Positions 30,503-38,256 of a stretch of DNA of 38,256 nt are shown here, in pieces. The notes beneath the pieces are model-generated. The model had not been told where the DNA came from. It made no database searches and saw only the letters and a program-made list of their open reading frames with translations. The position numbers were made by a program, and so were the translations under genes. The DNA is from Acidobacteriota bacterium (GTDB lineage: Bacteria > Acidobacteriota > Vicinamibacteria > Fen-336), in NCBI GenBank assembly GCA_016199625.1, contig JACQGI010000037.1:1-38256 (forward strand), in the 5' to 3' direction. Within the stretch, counting starts at the first letter, position 1. The number at the start of each line of letters is the position of its first letter.

Positions 30503-31635
30503 TCGATCTCCATCAGGCTCTCGCGGCGGCCGGGCGCCGCGGCGACCGGCGGCTCCGCCGCTTCGGAGCGGCCGGCGGCGGGCGCTCCGGTGGCGGCCTC
30601 ACGGGCTGCGGCGAGGAGATCCTCGCGGGTGGGCGGCGTGCCTCGGGCGTGGAGGCGCACCCACGCCCGCACCATGCCGTCCACGTAGACGTAGCTCTTG
30701 TGCACCATGCGCAGCGCGTCCACGCCGACGAGCCATTGGAGGTAGTCCCGTGTCGCACCGGGCGTCCGTCCGAGGCGCGGCACCAGGGCCGTGAGGTTCA
30801 GCCCCTCCTCGCGGGCGACTGCGGCGAGGGCGGCCTTCGACATGCCGTAGCCGCGGCTCCTGAGGAGGAGCGTCTCGTACGTCGAGCGGCACATCAGCTC
30901 GACACGGCCGCCGGCGGCCATCTCGTCGGCCCAGGCCGCGACGAGGTCGTCCCCCGCGACCACGCGTTCGAGGAGGACGCGGACGTAGCGCGCCCAGCCG
31001 AAGGAGGCACGCACGAGGGCCGCGGCGTCCGCGCGAGTGCGCGCGGCGGCGAGAGCGGGCTTGAGGTCGGCCTCGGTCAGGGGCCGGGCCGCGAGCGTCT
31101 CGAAAGCCGGCCAGAGGCGGCGGGCGAGCGTCGGGAACGACGTGGCCAGGAGCGTCCCGCGACGCCGGGCGGCCAGGGCGGCCCCGAAGGGCGCGTCCAC
31201 CTCGCGCAGGCCGGCGAAGTAGGCGAGGGAGCGGATCTCGGTGGGCTCGTCGAGGAGGAGGGCGACGGGGCGCCCGCCCGCGTCGCCGAGGGAGGCCCAG
31301 AGCGCGAGCAGGGCCCGGACTGCCGCGGCCCCGTGCGCCTTGCCCGCGGAGGCGAGCGTGCGGATCTCGAGAGCCTCGGGCAGCCGCGAGCCGAAGCTGG
31401 ACGCCGGCAGGGCGTCGAGGGCCGCGAGGACGAACCGGTCGGGGGACGACGCAGCGCCCATCAGGTCGAGGTAGACGGCCACCCACCCGTCACCCTCGAG
31501 GGCCTCGCGAGCCGCGAGGAGGAGCGTCGTCTTGCCGGATCCGGGTGGGCCCGTGAGGACCAGCGGGGAGCCCTGCCGCGCACGGGCCAGCAGCGCGCCG
31601 GCGAGGTCCGGGCGAGGGACCTCGGCGGTGTCCAT
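30499..31635 (-). CDS. Uncharacterised P-loop ATPase coupled to hutU
   Basis: The 378-residue protein has Walker A GPPGSGKT (29-36) and Walker B VALLLDEP (D129, E130). The sequence continues with a TSFPTLARRL segment, a helical lid and a C-terminal region that looks like a winged helix (SKAALAAVAREEGLNLTALVPRLGRTPGATRDYLQWLVGVDAL). This layout resembles the archaeal-type/STAND-like ATPase group (ATPase_2), whose members couple nucleotide binding to regulation or assembly; the family assignment is tentative. ATG 31635 overlaps the hutU stop as TGATG, so it is translated together with urocanase. No HutC-type repressor is seen, so a regulatory role for this ATPase is one possibility. Confidence 0.8.
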   Translation of the reverse strand: MDTAEVPRPDLAGALLARARQGSPLVLTGPPGSGKTTLLLAAREALEGDGWVAVYLDLMGAASSPDRFVLAALDALPASSFGSRLPEALEIRTLASAGKAHGAAAVRALLALWASLGDAGGRPVALLLDEPTEIRSLAYFAGLREVDAPFGAALAARRRGTLLATSFPTLARRLWPAFETLAARPLTEADLKPALAAARTRADAAALVRASFGWARYVRVLLERVVAGDDLVAAWADEMAAGGRVELMCRSTYETLLLRSRGYGMSKAALAAVAREEGLNLTALVPRLGRTPGATRDYLQWLVGVDALRMVHKSYVYVDGMVRAWVRLHARGTPPTREDLLAAAREAATGAPAAGRSEAAEPPVAAAPGRRESLMEID

Positions 31636-33287
31636 CAGCGCTCCAGCATCGGGACCCGCACGCCGCGCTGCCGGGCCACGTCCAGGGCGCGCTCGTACCC
31701 CGCGTCCACGTGACGCACGACGCCCATCCCCGGGTCGCTCGTGAGGACGCGCTCCAGCCGGCGTGCGGCCTCGGGTGTGCCGTCGGCCACCACGACCATG
31801 CCGGCGTGGATCGAGTACCCCATGCCGACGCCGCCGCCGTGGTGGACCGAGACCCACGTGGCGCCGGCCACGGCGTTGATCAGCGCGTTCAAGATCGGCC
31901 AGTCGGCCACGGCGTCGGAGCCGTCCTTCATCGCCTCCGTCTCACGGTTCGGGGATGCCACCGAGCCGGCGTCGAGGTGGTCACGGCCGATGACGATGGG
32001 CGCCTTCACGGCCCCCGTGCGGACCAGGTCGTTGAAGACGAGGCCCATCCTCTCGCGCTCGCCATAGCCGAGCCAGCAGATCCGCGCGGGCAGCCCCTGG
32101 AATGCCACACGCTCGCGGGCCAGGGTGATCCAGCGGGCGAGCGCCCGGTCCTCCGGGAACGTGCGCAGCACGGCCTCGTCGGTGACGGCGAGGTCCGCCG
32201 GATCGCCCGAGAGCACGACCCAGCGGAACGGCCCCTTGCCCTCGCAGAACAGCGGGCGGATGTACGCGGGCACGAAGCCCGGGAAGTCGAAGGCGTCCTC
32301 GACGCCGCCCTTCCGGGCCTGGGCGCGGATGTTGTTGCCGTAGTCGAAGGTGACGGCGCCACGCTTCCGCAGGTCCAGCATCGCCCGGACGTGCTCGGCC
32401 ATGGAGCGCGTGGCCTCGGCCATGTAGCGCGTCGGGTCGCTCGTGCGCAGGGCCAGCGCCTCCTCGTAGCCCATCCGGTTGGGCACGTAGCCGTTCAGGG
32501 GGTCGTGGGCGCTCGTCTGGTCCGTGAGGAGGTCGGGGACGATGCCGCGCCGGAGGCACTCGGGGAGGACGTCGGCCGCGTTGCCGAGGAGACCGACGGA
32601 GAGGGCGCGCCCGGCCTGCTGCGCCTCGCGAGCCAGGGCCACGGCCTCCTCGAGACTCGTGGCCATCTGGTCGAGATAGCGGGTCTCGAGACGGCGCTCG
32701 ATGCGGTGGCGGTCCACCTCCACGGCGATCATCACGCCCTCGTTCATCGTCGTGGCTAACGGCTGGGCGCCCCCCATGCCGCCGAGGCCGGCGGTCAGGA
32801 CGAGCTTGCCCCGGAGCGAGCCGCCGAAATGCTGGCGGGCGGCCTCGGCGAACGTCTCGTACGTGCCCTGCAGGATGCCCTGGGTGCCGATGTAGATCCA
32901 CGAGCCGGCCGTCATCTGGCCGTACATCATCAGCCCCTTGCGGTCCAGCTCGTAGAAGTGCTCCCAGTCCGCCCAGGCGGGCACGAGCATGGAGTTGGAG
33001 ATGAGGACGCGCGGGGCGTCGCCGTGGGTCCTGAAGACGGCCACGGGTTTGCCGGACTGGACCAGCAGGGTCTCGTCGTTCCCGAGCTCGCGGAGGCACC
33101 GGACGATGGCGTCGTAGCACTCCCAGTTCCGTGCGGCCTTGCCGATCCCTCCGTAGACGACGAGGTCCTCCGGGCGCTCGGCCACCTCGGGGTCCAGGTT
33201 GTTCATCAGCATCCGGAGCGCGGCTTCCTGCTGCCACGACTTGCAGGACAGGGCCGTGCCGCGCGGCGCACGGATCACGCGGGTCAT
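31635..33287 (-). CDS. hutU: Urocanate hydratase
   Basis: The 550-residue protein matches urocanase over its whole length: [29 protein letters not shown] at the N-terminus, the NAD-binding [24 protein letters not shown] and [24 protein letters not shown], the active-site region (WLGYGER) and [16 protein letters not shown] follow. It converts urocanate to imidazolone propionate with tightly bound NAD+, the second step of histidine degradation. ATG 33287 has a GAGGAG site; the small membrane protein gene lies 10 bp upstream and hutH beyond it. hutI and hutG are not in view. Confidence 0.97.
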   Translation of the reverse strand: MTRVIRAPRGTALSCKSWQQEAALRMLMNNLDPEVAERPEDLVVYGGIGKAARNWECYDAIVRCLRELGNDETLLVQSGKPVAVFRTHGDAPRVLISNSMLVPAWADWEHFYELDRKGLMMYGQMTAGSWIYIGTQGILQGTYETFAEAARQHFGGSLRGKLVLTAGLGGMGGAQPLATTMNEGVMIAVEVDRHRIERRLETRYLDQMATSLEEAVALAREAQQAGRALSVGLLGNAADVLPECLRRGIVPDLLTDQTSAHDPLNGYVPNRMGYEEALALRTSDPTRYMAEATRSMAEHVRAMLDLRKRGAVTFDYGNNIRAQARKGGVEDAFDFPGFVPAYIRPLFCEGKGPFRWVVLSGDPADLAVTDEAVLRTFPEDRALARWITLARERVAFQGLPARICWLGYGERERMGLVFNDLVRTGAVKAPIVIGRDHLDAGSVASPNRETEAMKDGSDAVADWPILNALINAVAGATWVSVHHGGGVGMGYSIHAGMVVVADGTPEAARRLERVLTSDPGMGVVRHVDAGYERALDVARQRGVRVPMLER

Positions 33288-33297
33288 GGTCGTCTCC

Positions 33298-33594
33298 TCA
33301 CATCAACCACTGCTGGTCGTCGGTCGAGTCGTCGTCGGCCAGGTCGTAGTGCTTCCCGCCGCGGAGCAGCTCGAGCTGCGGATGGCGGCGCGCCGACTCG
33401 GCCCGCTCCCGGTGGCGCAGGCGCATCCGCAGGAGGCCCGTGACGACGAGGGCGCCGACGAGGACCCCCACGTAGAACGTCAGGAGGCGTGGGCCGGCGG
33501 AGAGCCCGAGGGCGGCGCCGATGCCGACCAGGACGGCGGAGGCCGCGACGGCGGGGATCCACTGTGAGCGCCGGGTCGTCAGCAGGCGGCCCAT
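33298..33594 (-). CDS. Small two-helix membrane protein inside the hut operon
   Basis: The 98-residue protein has a basic N-terminus and two hydrophobic segments ([22 protein letters not shown] and [19 protein letters not shown]), followed by a charged cytoplasmic tail ([19 protein letters not shown]) and an acidic end ([13 protein letters not shown]). ATG 33594 has a GGAGGAGG site, lies 14 bp after hutH and ends 10 bp before hutU, so it belongs to the same mRNA. No family is recognised; it is too small for a histidine permease. Confidence 0.68.
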   Translation of the reverse strand: MGRLLTTRRSQWIPAVAASAVLVGIGAALGLSAGPRLLTFYVGVLVGALVVTGLLRMRLRHRERAESARRHPQLELLRGGKHYDLADDDSTDDQQWLM

Positions 33595-33608
33595 CCTCCT
33601 CCTCCGTC

Positions 33609-35156
33609 TCACTCCAGGGTACCGCAGACGGCCCCAGCCGCGTCGGAGAGAACGCCCTCGCGCACCAGCTCGGCCACGGCCTCGATCTCCGGGGCGAGGA
33701 TGCGGTCGCGGTCGTACGGGGCCACGCGCTCCCGGACCAGGCGATAGGCCCGAGCGAGCGCGGGGGACGTTCCGAGGGGCTTCAGGAACTCGAGCGCCTG
33801 ACAGGCCGCGAGCACCTCGATGGCGAGGATGCGCCGGACGTTGGCCACGGCCTGGGCCGCCTTGCGCGCCGCGGCGGCGCCCATGGAGACGTGGTCCTCC
33901 TTGTTGGCCGAGGTCGGGATCGAGTCCACGCTCGCCGGGTGCGCGAGGCCCTTGTTCTCCGAGGCCAGAGCCGCGGCGGTCACGTGGGCGATCATCAGGC
34001 CGGACTGCACGCCGCCCTCGGGCGTCAGGAACGCCGGCAGGTCCGAGAGCGTCGGGTTGACGAGGCGCTCGATGCGTCGCTCGCTGATGCCCCCGAGCTC
34101 CGCCACGGCGATGGCCAGGACGTCGGCCGCGATGGCCACGGGCTCGCCGTGGAAGTTGCCGCCGGAGAGCAGCACGCCCTCCTCGGCGAATACCATGGGA
34201 TTGTCCGTGGCGGCGTTCATCTCCACGGCCACGGTCCGGTCCACGTAGGCGAGGGCGTCGCGGGCCGCGCCGTGGACCTGCGGGATGCAGCGCAGGCTGT
34301 AGGCGTCCTGTACCTTGCCGCAGTCGCGGTGCGACTCGCGGATCGCGCTGCCTGCGAGGAGCTTGCGGAGGTTCCGGGCCGAGGCGGCCTGGCCCGGGTG
34401 CGGGCGCGCGGCGTGGATGCGCGGGTCGAAGGCCACGTCGGTGCCCTTGAGGGCATCGAGGGACAGCGCGCCGGCTACGTCGGCCGTCCGCACGAGGCGC
34501 CACGCCTCGGCGAGCGCCAGGCCAAGCAGGCCGGTGATGAGCTGCGTCCCGTTGATGAGGGCGATCCCCTCCTTGGCCTCGAGGACGATCGGCCGGAGGC
34601 CCGCCGAAGCCAGGGCGTCGGCGCTCGGCGCCGTCTTCCCCTCGTACACGCACCGGCCCTCGCCGACCAGGGCGAGCGCCAGGTGGGCCAGCGGGGCGAG
34701 GTCGCCGCTGGCGCCCACCGATCCCTGGCAAGGGACGACGGGGTGGACGCCGCGGTTGAGCATGGAAACGAAGAGGTCCAGGGTGTCCGGGCGCACCCCG
34801 CTGTAACCCTTCGCCAGCACGTTGGCGCGCAGGGCCATGAGGGCACGCGTCTCGGCCTCGCCGAGCGGATCGCCCACTCCCGCGGCGTGGGAGCGGATGA
34901 GGTTGAGTTGGAGTTCGCGGATCCGTTCCGCGGGGATCACGACGTCGGCGAAGTTCCCGAACCCGGTGGTCACGCCGTAGACGACACGGTTCTGCGCCAC
35001 GGCGTCGTCCACGACGCGGCGCGCGCGGGTCACGGCTTCGCGGGCCCCCGGCGCGAGGGCGACGGCGCGACGGCGCCGGGCGACCTCCTCGAGGCCGGCG
35101 AGGGTGAGGCTCGCGCCGTCGAGGAGCAGCGCGTCGGATGGGGTCGGCGACGCCAT
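33609..35156 (-). CDS. hutH: Histidine ammonia-lyase
   Basis: The 515-residue protein is a full-length member of the aromatic amino acid lyase family. VYGVTTGFGNFADV (~55-68) carries the active-site Tyr. GSVGASGDLAPLAHLAL contains Ala149-Ser150-Gly151, which cyclises to the MIO electrophile, and NGTQ, DNPM and STSANKEDHVSMG-like blocks follow. It deaminates L-histidine to urocanate, the substrate of hutU downstream. The frame stays open to 35255, but ATG 35156 is the natural start, since the extra residues overlap the promoter region and are not conserved in kind. The product feeds nitrogen and carbon metabolism. Confidence 0.96.
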   Translation of the reverse strand: MASPTPSDALLLDGASLTLAGLEEVARRRRAVALAPGAREAVTRARRVVDDAVAQNRVVYGVTTGFGNFADVVIPAERIRELQLNLIRSHAAGVGDPLGEAETRALMALRANVLAKGYSGVRPDTLDLFVSMLNRGVHPVVPCQGSVGASGDLAPLAHLALALVGEGRCVYEGKTAPSADALASAGLRPIVLEAKEGIALINGTQLITGLLGLALAEAWRLVRTADVAGALSLDALKGTDVAFDPRIHAARPHPGQAASARNLRKLLAGSAIRESHRDCGKVQDAYSLRCIPQVHGAARDALAYVDRTVAVEMNAATDNPMVFAEEGVLLSGGNFHGEPVAIAADVLAIAVAELGGISERRIERLVNPTLSDLPAFLTPEGGVQSGLMIAHVTAAALASENKGLAHPASVDSIPTSANKEDHVSMGAAAARKAAQAVANVRRILAIEVLAACQALEFLKPLGTSPALARAYRLVRERVAPYDRDRILAPEIEAVAELVREGVLSDAAGAVCGTLE

Positions 35157-35171
35157 CGGAGAGTGCCGGCG

Positions 35172-35180
35172 ACTATAACA
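35172..35180 (-). promoter_or_regulatory. Extended -10 promoter of the hut operon
   Basis: Minus-strand TGTTATAGT (TG-N-TATAGT) precedes ATG 35156 with a predicted leader of about 9 nt. There is no clear -35 box, as expected for an extended -10 promoter or for activator-dependent transcription. Confidence 0.5.
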
Positions 35181-35196
35181 CGGCGCTCCTCGTCGC

Positions 35197-35225
35197 TTGC
35201 CGCGGGCCCCGAGGGCCACTAGAAT
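35197..35225 (+). promoter_or_regulatory. Predicted purA promoter
   Basis: TTGCCG (35197-35202), a 17-bp spacer and TAGAAT (35220-35225) predict a ~26-nt leader before ATG 35258. It is back-to-back with the hut promoter. Confidence 0.6.
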
Positions 35226-35257
35226 CGTCGAGTTTCGCCAACGGACGATCGACACGC

Positions 35258-36562
35258 ATGCCGAACATCGTCATCGCGGGCGCCCAGTGGGGCGACGAGG
35301 GGAAGGGGAAGGTCGTGGACCTCCTCTCGGAGAAGGTCCAGGTGGTCGCCCGCTACAACGGCGGCCACAACGCCGGCCACACCGTGATCATCAACGGGGA
35401 GCGGTTCGTGCTCCACCTGATCCCCTCGGGGATCCTCCATCCGGGGATCCTCTGCGTCATGGGCGGCGGGATGGTCATCGACCCGTGGGCCCTCGAGAAG
35501 GAGATCGCGGAGCTGCGGGCTCGTGGCGTGGACCTCGGCGAGAACCTCGTGGTCTCCGACCGCGCCCACGTGATCCTGCCGCACCACCGCGCCCTCGAGG
35601 CCATGGCCGAGGAGATGCGCGGCGAGCGGAAGATCGGGACGACCCTCCGCGGCATCGGCCCCGCGTACGAGGACAAGGCCGGCCGGCGCGGTCTGCGGAT
35701 GGGGGACCTGCTGCGTCCGGAGCACGTGGCCGGGAAGCTCGCCGAGGCGCGTCGCAACTACGAGCTGATCTGCCGGGGGGCGGGGCGGGCGCCGGAGGTG
35801 GACTGGGACGCGCTCGTCGTGGACCTCGCGGGTTTCGGCGAGCGCCTGCGCCCGCGAATCGCCGACGTCTCCCTCGTCCTCCACCGCGAGATCTCCCGCG
35901 GCTACTCCATCCTCTTCGAGGGGGCCCAGGCCACCCTCCTGGACCTCGACCACGGCACGTATCCCTTCGTGACGTCCTCTTCCGCTGCGGCCGGGGGGGT
36001 GGCCACCGGCCTCGGCGTGCCGCCCACGCGGGTCGACGGCGCGCTGGGGATCGCCAAGGCCTACACGACCCGGGTCGGCGCGGGGCCGCTTCCATCGGAG
36101 ATCGGCGGGAGCCTCGAGGAGGAGATCCGCGAGCGGGGCGCGGAGTTCGGCGCCTCGACGGGCCGCCCCCGACGTTGCGGATGGTTCGACGCCGTGGTGG
36201 TGAAGTACGCCGTGCGTGTGAACGGTTTCGACAGCCTCTGCCTCACCAAGCTCGACGTCCTCGACCTGCTGCCCGAGATCAAGGTGTGCGTCGCGTACCG
36301 CCACGGGAGCGAGACCCTCTCGGAGTTCCCGGCGGACCTCTCGGTTCTCGAGGCCTGCGAGCCCGTGTACGAGACCCTGCCGGGATGGGGGACGCCGACG
36401 GTCGGGGTGAGGTCCTTCACGGAGCTTCCTTCTGCGGCGCAGGGCTACGTCGAGCGACTCTCCGCGATGGTCGGCTGCGAGATCGGCATGGTCTCCACCG
36501 GTCCTGACCGCCGCGACACCCTGATCCGAGCCACCAGCGTCCTGGCCTCCTGGTTCGAGTAG
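35258..36562 (+). CDS. purA: Adenylosuccinate synthetase
   Basis: The 434-residue enzyme has the GTP loop GDEGKGK (12-18), YNGGHNAGHT with the catalytic His, ISRGYSILFEGAQATLLDLDHGTYPFVTSS, GIAKAYTTRVGAGPLPSE and the C-terminal STGPDRRDT. It joins IMP and aspartate using GTP in the committed step of AMP synthesis. The frame is open upstream to 35138, but ATG 35258 gives the standard N-terminus (MPNIVIAGAQWGDEGKGK). The ribosome site is weak. It is transcribed away from the hut operon from its own promoter. Confidence 0.97.
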   Translation: MPNIVIAGAQWGDEGKGKVVDLLSEKVQVVARYNGGHNAGHTVIINGERFVLHLIPSGILHPGILCVMGGGMVIDPWALEKEIAELRARGVDLGENLVVSDRAHVILPHHRALEAMAEEMRGERKIGTTLRGIGPAYEDKAGRRGLRMGDLLRPEHVAGKLAEARRNYELICRGAGRAPEVDWDALVVDLAGFGERLRPRIADVSLVLHREISRGYSILFEGAQATLLDLDHGTYPFVTSSSAAAGGVATGLGVPPTRVDGALGIAKAYTTRVGAGPLPSEIGGSLEEEIRERGAEFGASTGRPRRCGWFDAVVVKYAVRVNGFDSLCLTKLDVLDLLPEIKVCVAYRHGSETLSEFPADLSVLEACEPVYETLPGWGTPTVGVRSFTELPSAAQGYVERLSAMVGCEIGMVSTGPDRRDTLIRATSVLASWFE

Positions 36563-36613
36563 GGCTCCGCTCAGCTTCGTCGGCCCGCCGTGGCGCCGTG
36601 CTAACATCCCGGG

Positions 36614-36688
36614 GGGCCGTTAGCTCAGTGGTAGAGCGCCTGCCTTTTAAGCAGGGTGTCGTGGGTTCGATCCCCACACGGCCTACCA
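36614..36688 (+). tRNA. tRNA-Lys (anticodon UUU), CCA encoded
   Basis: A full cloverleaf can be drawn. The acceptor GGGCCGT (36614-36620) pairs with ACGGCCT (36678-36684; first pair G-U). The D-arm is GCTC/GAGC, and the anticodon stem CCTGC/GCAGG has loop CTTTTAA, giving anticodon TTT. The variable loop is GTGTC, and the T-arm is GTGGG-TTCGATC-CCCAC. Discriminator A 36685 is followed by encoded CCA (36686-36688). The next gene starts only 9 nt downstream. Confidence 0.97.
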
Positions 36689-36697
36689 GCCCAGGCC

Positions 36698-37609
36698 ATG
36701 GCCACGACGCCAGCCGCACCCCCACTCGAGCTCGACACGATCCACGACGGGCCGGCGTTCCGCCTCCGCGACTACCGCTGTCGGATGGCCCCGGCGGCGC
36801 GCGGCGCCGAAGAGGCCTCGAGGGCACACGAGATCGTCTTCGTCCGCACCGGGCTCTTCGTTCTCGAGGCGGAGCGGGGGCGAGCCGTCGCCGACCCGAA
36901 CCACGTCGTGTTCTTCAACGCTGGCGAGCCCTATCGGGTGAGCCATCCGCTCCCCGGCGGCGACGACAACCTCGTCCTCACTCTGCCCGTCGAGGACCTC
37001 CTCGACGTCCTGTCGCACCGCGACCCCTCGTGCCGGGAGCGGCCCAACCGTCCGTTCCGGTTCACCGACGCCCCAGCCACACCCCGTGCGGCGCTGCTTC
37101 AGCGGCGCCTGCTGACGAGCGCGAAGGGCGGCACCGGAGGCCTGGAGCTGGAGGAGGCCGCCTTCGATCTCGCGTACGAGGCCGTCTCGGGAGCGGATGC
37201 GCCCGGCTCGATGGCCGGGACGCCGCGTCGCGCGCGTACCGCCCGGGATCACAGGGACGCCGTCGAGGCAGTGAAGATCCTCGTGTCGGCACGCCTCGCG
37301 GATCCTCCGTCCCTCCGCGAGATCGCCCGCGTCGTGGGTTACGCCCCCTTCCACCTCGCCCGCATCTTCCGGCGCGAGGCGGGCCTGCCGATCCACCGGT
37401 ATCTCGTCCGCCTGCGGCTGCGCGTGGCGCTGGAGCGGCTGGCACGGGACGGCGCGGACCTCACAGGGCTCGCCCTCGACCTGGGCTTCTCCGACCACAG
37501 CCACTTCACCAACGCCTTCCGCCGCGAGTTCGGGGCGACGCCCTCGGGCCTCCGCGCTCTCGTGGGCTGGCGGGGGCTCCGCGAGGCGGGCAGGGGTCTT
37601 CCGGCCTGA
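36698..37609 (+). CDS. AraC family transcriptional regulator
   Basis: The 303-residue protein has an N-terminal cupin-like sensor (HEIVFVRTGLFVLE, PNHVVFFNAGEPYRVSHP, about 40-100) and a C-terminal AraC DNA-binding domain (~185-290) with two helix-turn-helices. The first is SLREIARVVGYAPFHLARIFRREAG; the second ends in the AraC signature ALDLGFSDHSHFTNAFRREFGATPSGLR. The inducer and targets are unknown. ATG 36698 lies 9 nt after the CCA of tRNA-Lys with no ribosome site and no room for a promoter, so it is probably co-transcribed with the tRNA and released by tRNA 3' processing. The frame is open to 36656, inside the tRNA. Confidence 0.92.
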   Translation: MATTPAAPPLELDTIHDGPAFRLRDYRCRMAPAARGAEEASRAHEIVFVRTGLFVLEAERGRAVADPNHVVFFNAGEPYRVSHPLPGGDDNLVLTLPVEDLLDVLSHRDPSCRERPNRPFRFTDAPATPRAALLQRRLLTSAKGGTGGLELEEAAFDLAYEAVSGADAPGSMAGTPRRARTARDHRDAVEAVKILVSARLADPPSLREIARVVGYAPFHLARIFRREAGLPIHRYLVRLRLRVALERLARDGADLTGLALDLGFSDHSHFTNAFRREFGATPSGLRALVGWRGLREAGRGLPA

Positions 37610-37706
37610 CGGCAGCTCCGCGCGGGCTGCTCACGAGCCGCTCACCCTCATCTCACCTTTTCGGCATGCCTTGCCGGTCGGGCGCTTGCAGATTGACGGC
37701 CAGGAG

Positions 37707-37722
37707 CCCGCGTTGTCGCGGG
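37707..37722. promoter_or_regulatory. Small hairpin in the leader of the YjbQ-family gene
   Basis: CCCGCG-TTGT-CGCGGG is a perfect 6-bp stem ending 19 nt before ATG 37742, just upstream of the GGGGAGGG ribosome site. It could end the araC transcript or tune translation of the next gene; neither can be told from sequence. Confidence 0.35.
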
Positions 37723-37741
37723 AGGTGGGGAGGGACGCGAG

Positions 37742-38248
37742 ATGGCGACCAAGCCCGAGGTGACCGAATCCGAGCCGGTATTCGGCATCGCGAAGGACCT
37801 CGTGGAACTGCGGACGGACCGGCGGCGGCAGTTCATCGACGTCACGGAGCTCGTGGCGGAGCGGGTGCGCCGCTCGGGCGTGCGGGACGGCGTCGCGTGC
37901 GTCCAGACGCTGCACACGACCACCGCGCTCCTCGTGAACGAGAACGAGCCCCTCCTCCTCGAGGACGTGGCGCGGCTCCTCGACCGTCTGGCCCCCGAAG
38001 ACGTGCGCTACGCCCACGACGATCTCGACCGGCGCCGCGTGGGCCCGCGGGCCGTGGCGCTCCCGGCCGACGAGCCCGAGAACGGCGAGGCCCACTGCAA
38101 GGCCGTGGTCCTGCCCGCGTCGGCCGCCCTCACGATCGCCGACGGCCGGCTGCTGCTCGGCCGGTGGCAGAGCGTCTTCCTCGTCGAGCTGGACGGCCCG
38201 CGGAACAGGACGCTGTCCATCGTCGTCCTCGGGGTCCGCCGGCCGTGA
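37742..38248 (+). CDS. YjbQ family protein (UPF0047, secondary thiamine-phosphate synthase-like)
   Basis: The 168-residue protein has the family blocks FIDVTELVAERVRRSGVRDG, the conserved LHTTTALLVNENEPLLLEDV, YAHDDLDRR, ENGEAHCKAVVLPASAALTIADGRLLLGRWQSVFLVELDGPRNR and a final SIVVLG strand. It forms a compact beta-barrel trimer in solved structures. The E. coli member has weak thiamine-phosphate synthase activity; the physiological role of the family remains unsettled. ATG 37742 has a strong GGGGAGGG site. The stop TGA 38246-38248 overlaps a GTG that may start the next gene. Confidence 0.93.
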   Translation: MATKPEVTESEPVFGIAKDLVELRTDRRRQFIDVTELVAERVRRSGVRDGVACVQTLHTTTALLVNENEPLLLEDVARLLDRLAPEDVRYAHDDLDRRRVGPRAVALPADEPENGEAHCKAVVLPASAALTIADGRLLLGRWQSVFLVELDGPRNRTLSIVVLGVRRP

Positions 38249-38256
38249 AGGTCGCG
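38245..38256 (+). CDS. Possible first codons of the next gene (window edge)
   Basis: GTG 38245 overlaps the YjbQ-family stop as GTGA and opens a frame (MKVA...) that runs off the window. The same 4-nt overlap joins several gene pairs here, so a coupled downstream gene is plausible. Four codons do not allow an identity. Confidence 0.35.

Noticed and set aside
30499-31635. The hut-linked ATPase as an ABC transporter subunit
   Set aside because: It lacks the LSGGQ signature and has no permease or binding-protein gene beside it.
1-38256. CRISPR arrays, insertion sequences, phage genes, rRNA genes
   Set aside because: No regularly spaced repeats, transposase or integrase motifs, or rRNA-like sequence were seen on reading both strands.

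Overview
The window is very GC-rich (roughly 70 % by eye) and densely coded on both strands, with single-copy housekeeping genes, a tRNA and no phage, transposon or CRISPR signal. It reads as ordinary chromosome of a free-living, Gram-negative-type bacterium. The gene mix fits an Acidobacteriota lineage best: a kinesin-light-chain-like TPR Ser/Thr kinase, a Tat-linked TldD/TldE pair, RNase J, a TPR-AMIN-amidase, PhaR/phasins and histidine degradation. Myxococcota or another GC-rich soil phylum is possible. This placement is inference from gene content only.

Layout. 1-1.3 kb: end of a membrane GT-C-type glycosyltransferase and a GT2 glycosyltransferase. 1.4-4.5 kb (minus): a Tat-leader ORF, tldD and tldE. 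4.6-5.2 kb: a Uma2-family nuclease-like gene. 5.3-8.4 kb: a solitary dnaE2. 8.4-10.8 kb: a Ser/Thr kinase with TPRs. 10.8-11.6 kb: a zinc-ribbon/HEAT membrane protein. 11.7-18.3 kb: a lipid- or polyester-inclusion locus made of two convergent operons. The plus operon is fatty acyl-CoA reductase-like, phasin-like, SDR and acyltransferase; the minus operon is PhaR, phasin and patatin lipase. 18.4-24.9 kb (minus): rnj, ftsK, TPR-AMIN-amidase and a small membrane protein, closed by a U-tract terminator. 25.0-28.5 kb (minus): two equal-length secreted paralogues of an unrecognised family, then rsmA. 28.6-30.5 kb: glgA and a thioredoxin. 30.5-35.2 kb (minus): hutH, a small membrane protein, hutU and an uncharacterised ATPase. 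35.2-38.26 kb: purA, tRNA-Lys(UUU), an AraC-type regulator, a YjbQ-family gene and the first codons of another gene.

Promoter reading. Several gene starts are preceded by a TTGNNN - 17/18 bp - (T/G)ANNNT pattern (tat-tldD, HEAT gene, phaR, rnj, secreted pair, glgA, purA). At two genes (uma2, phaR) the -10 hexamer lies exactly 6 nt from the start codon, the geometry expected of leaderless mRNAs. The phaR promoter also carries a perfect palindrome between -35 and -10, a good candidate autoregulatory operator.

The most interesting parts are the inclusion locus at 11.7-18.3 kb, which combines a fatty acyl-CoA reductase-like protein, an acyltransferase, a patatin and two phasin-like proteins under PhaR but has no PHA synthase in view; the tandem secreted paralogues at 25.9-28.5 kb; the Tat signal encoded in a separate frame upstream of tldD; and an ATPase translationally coupled to hutU.
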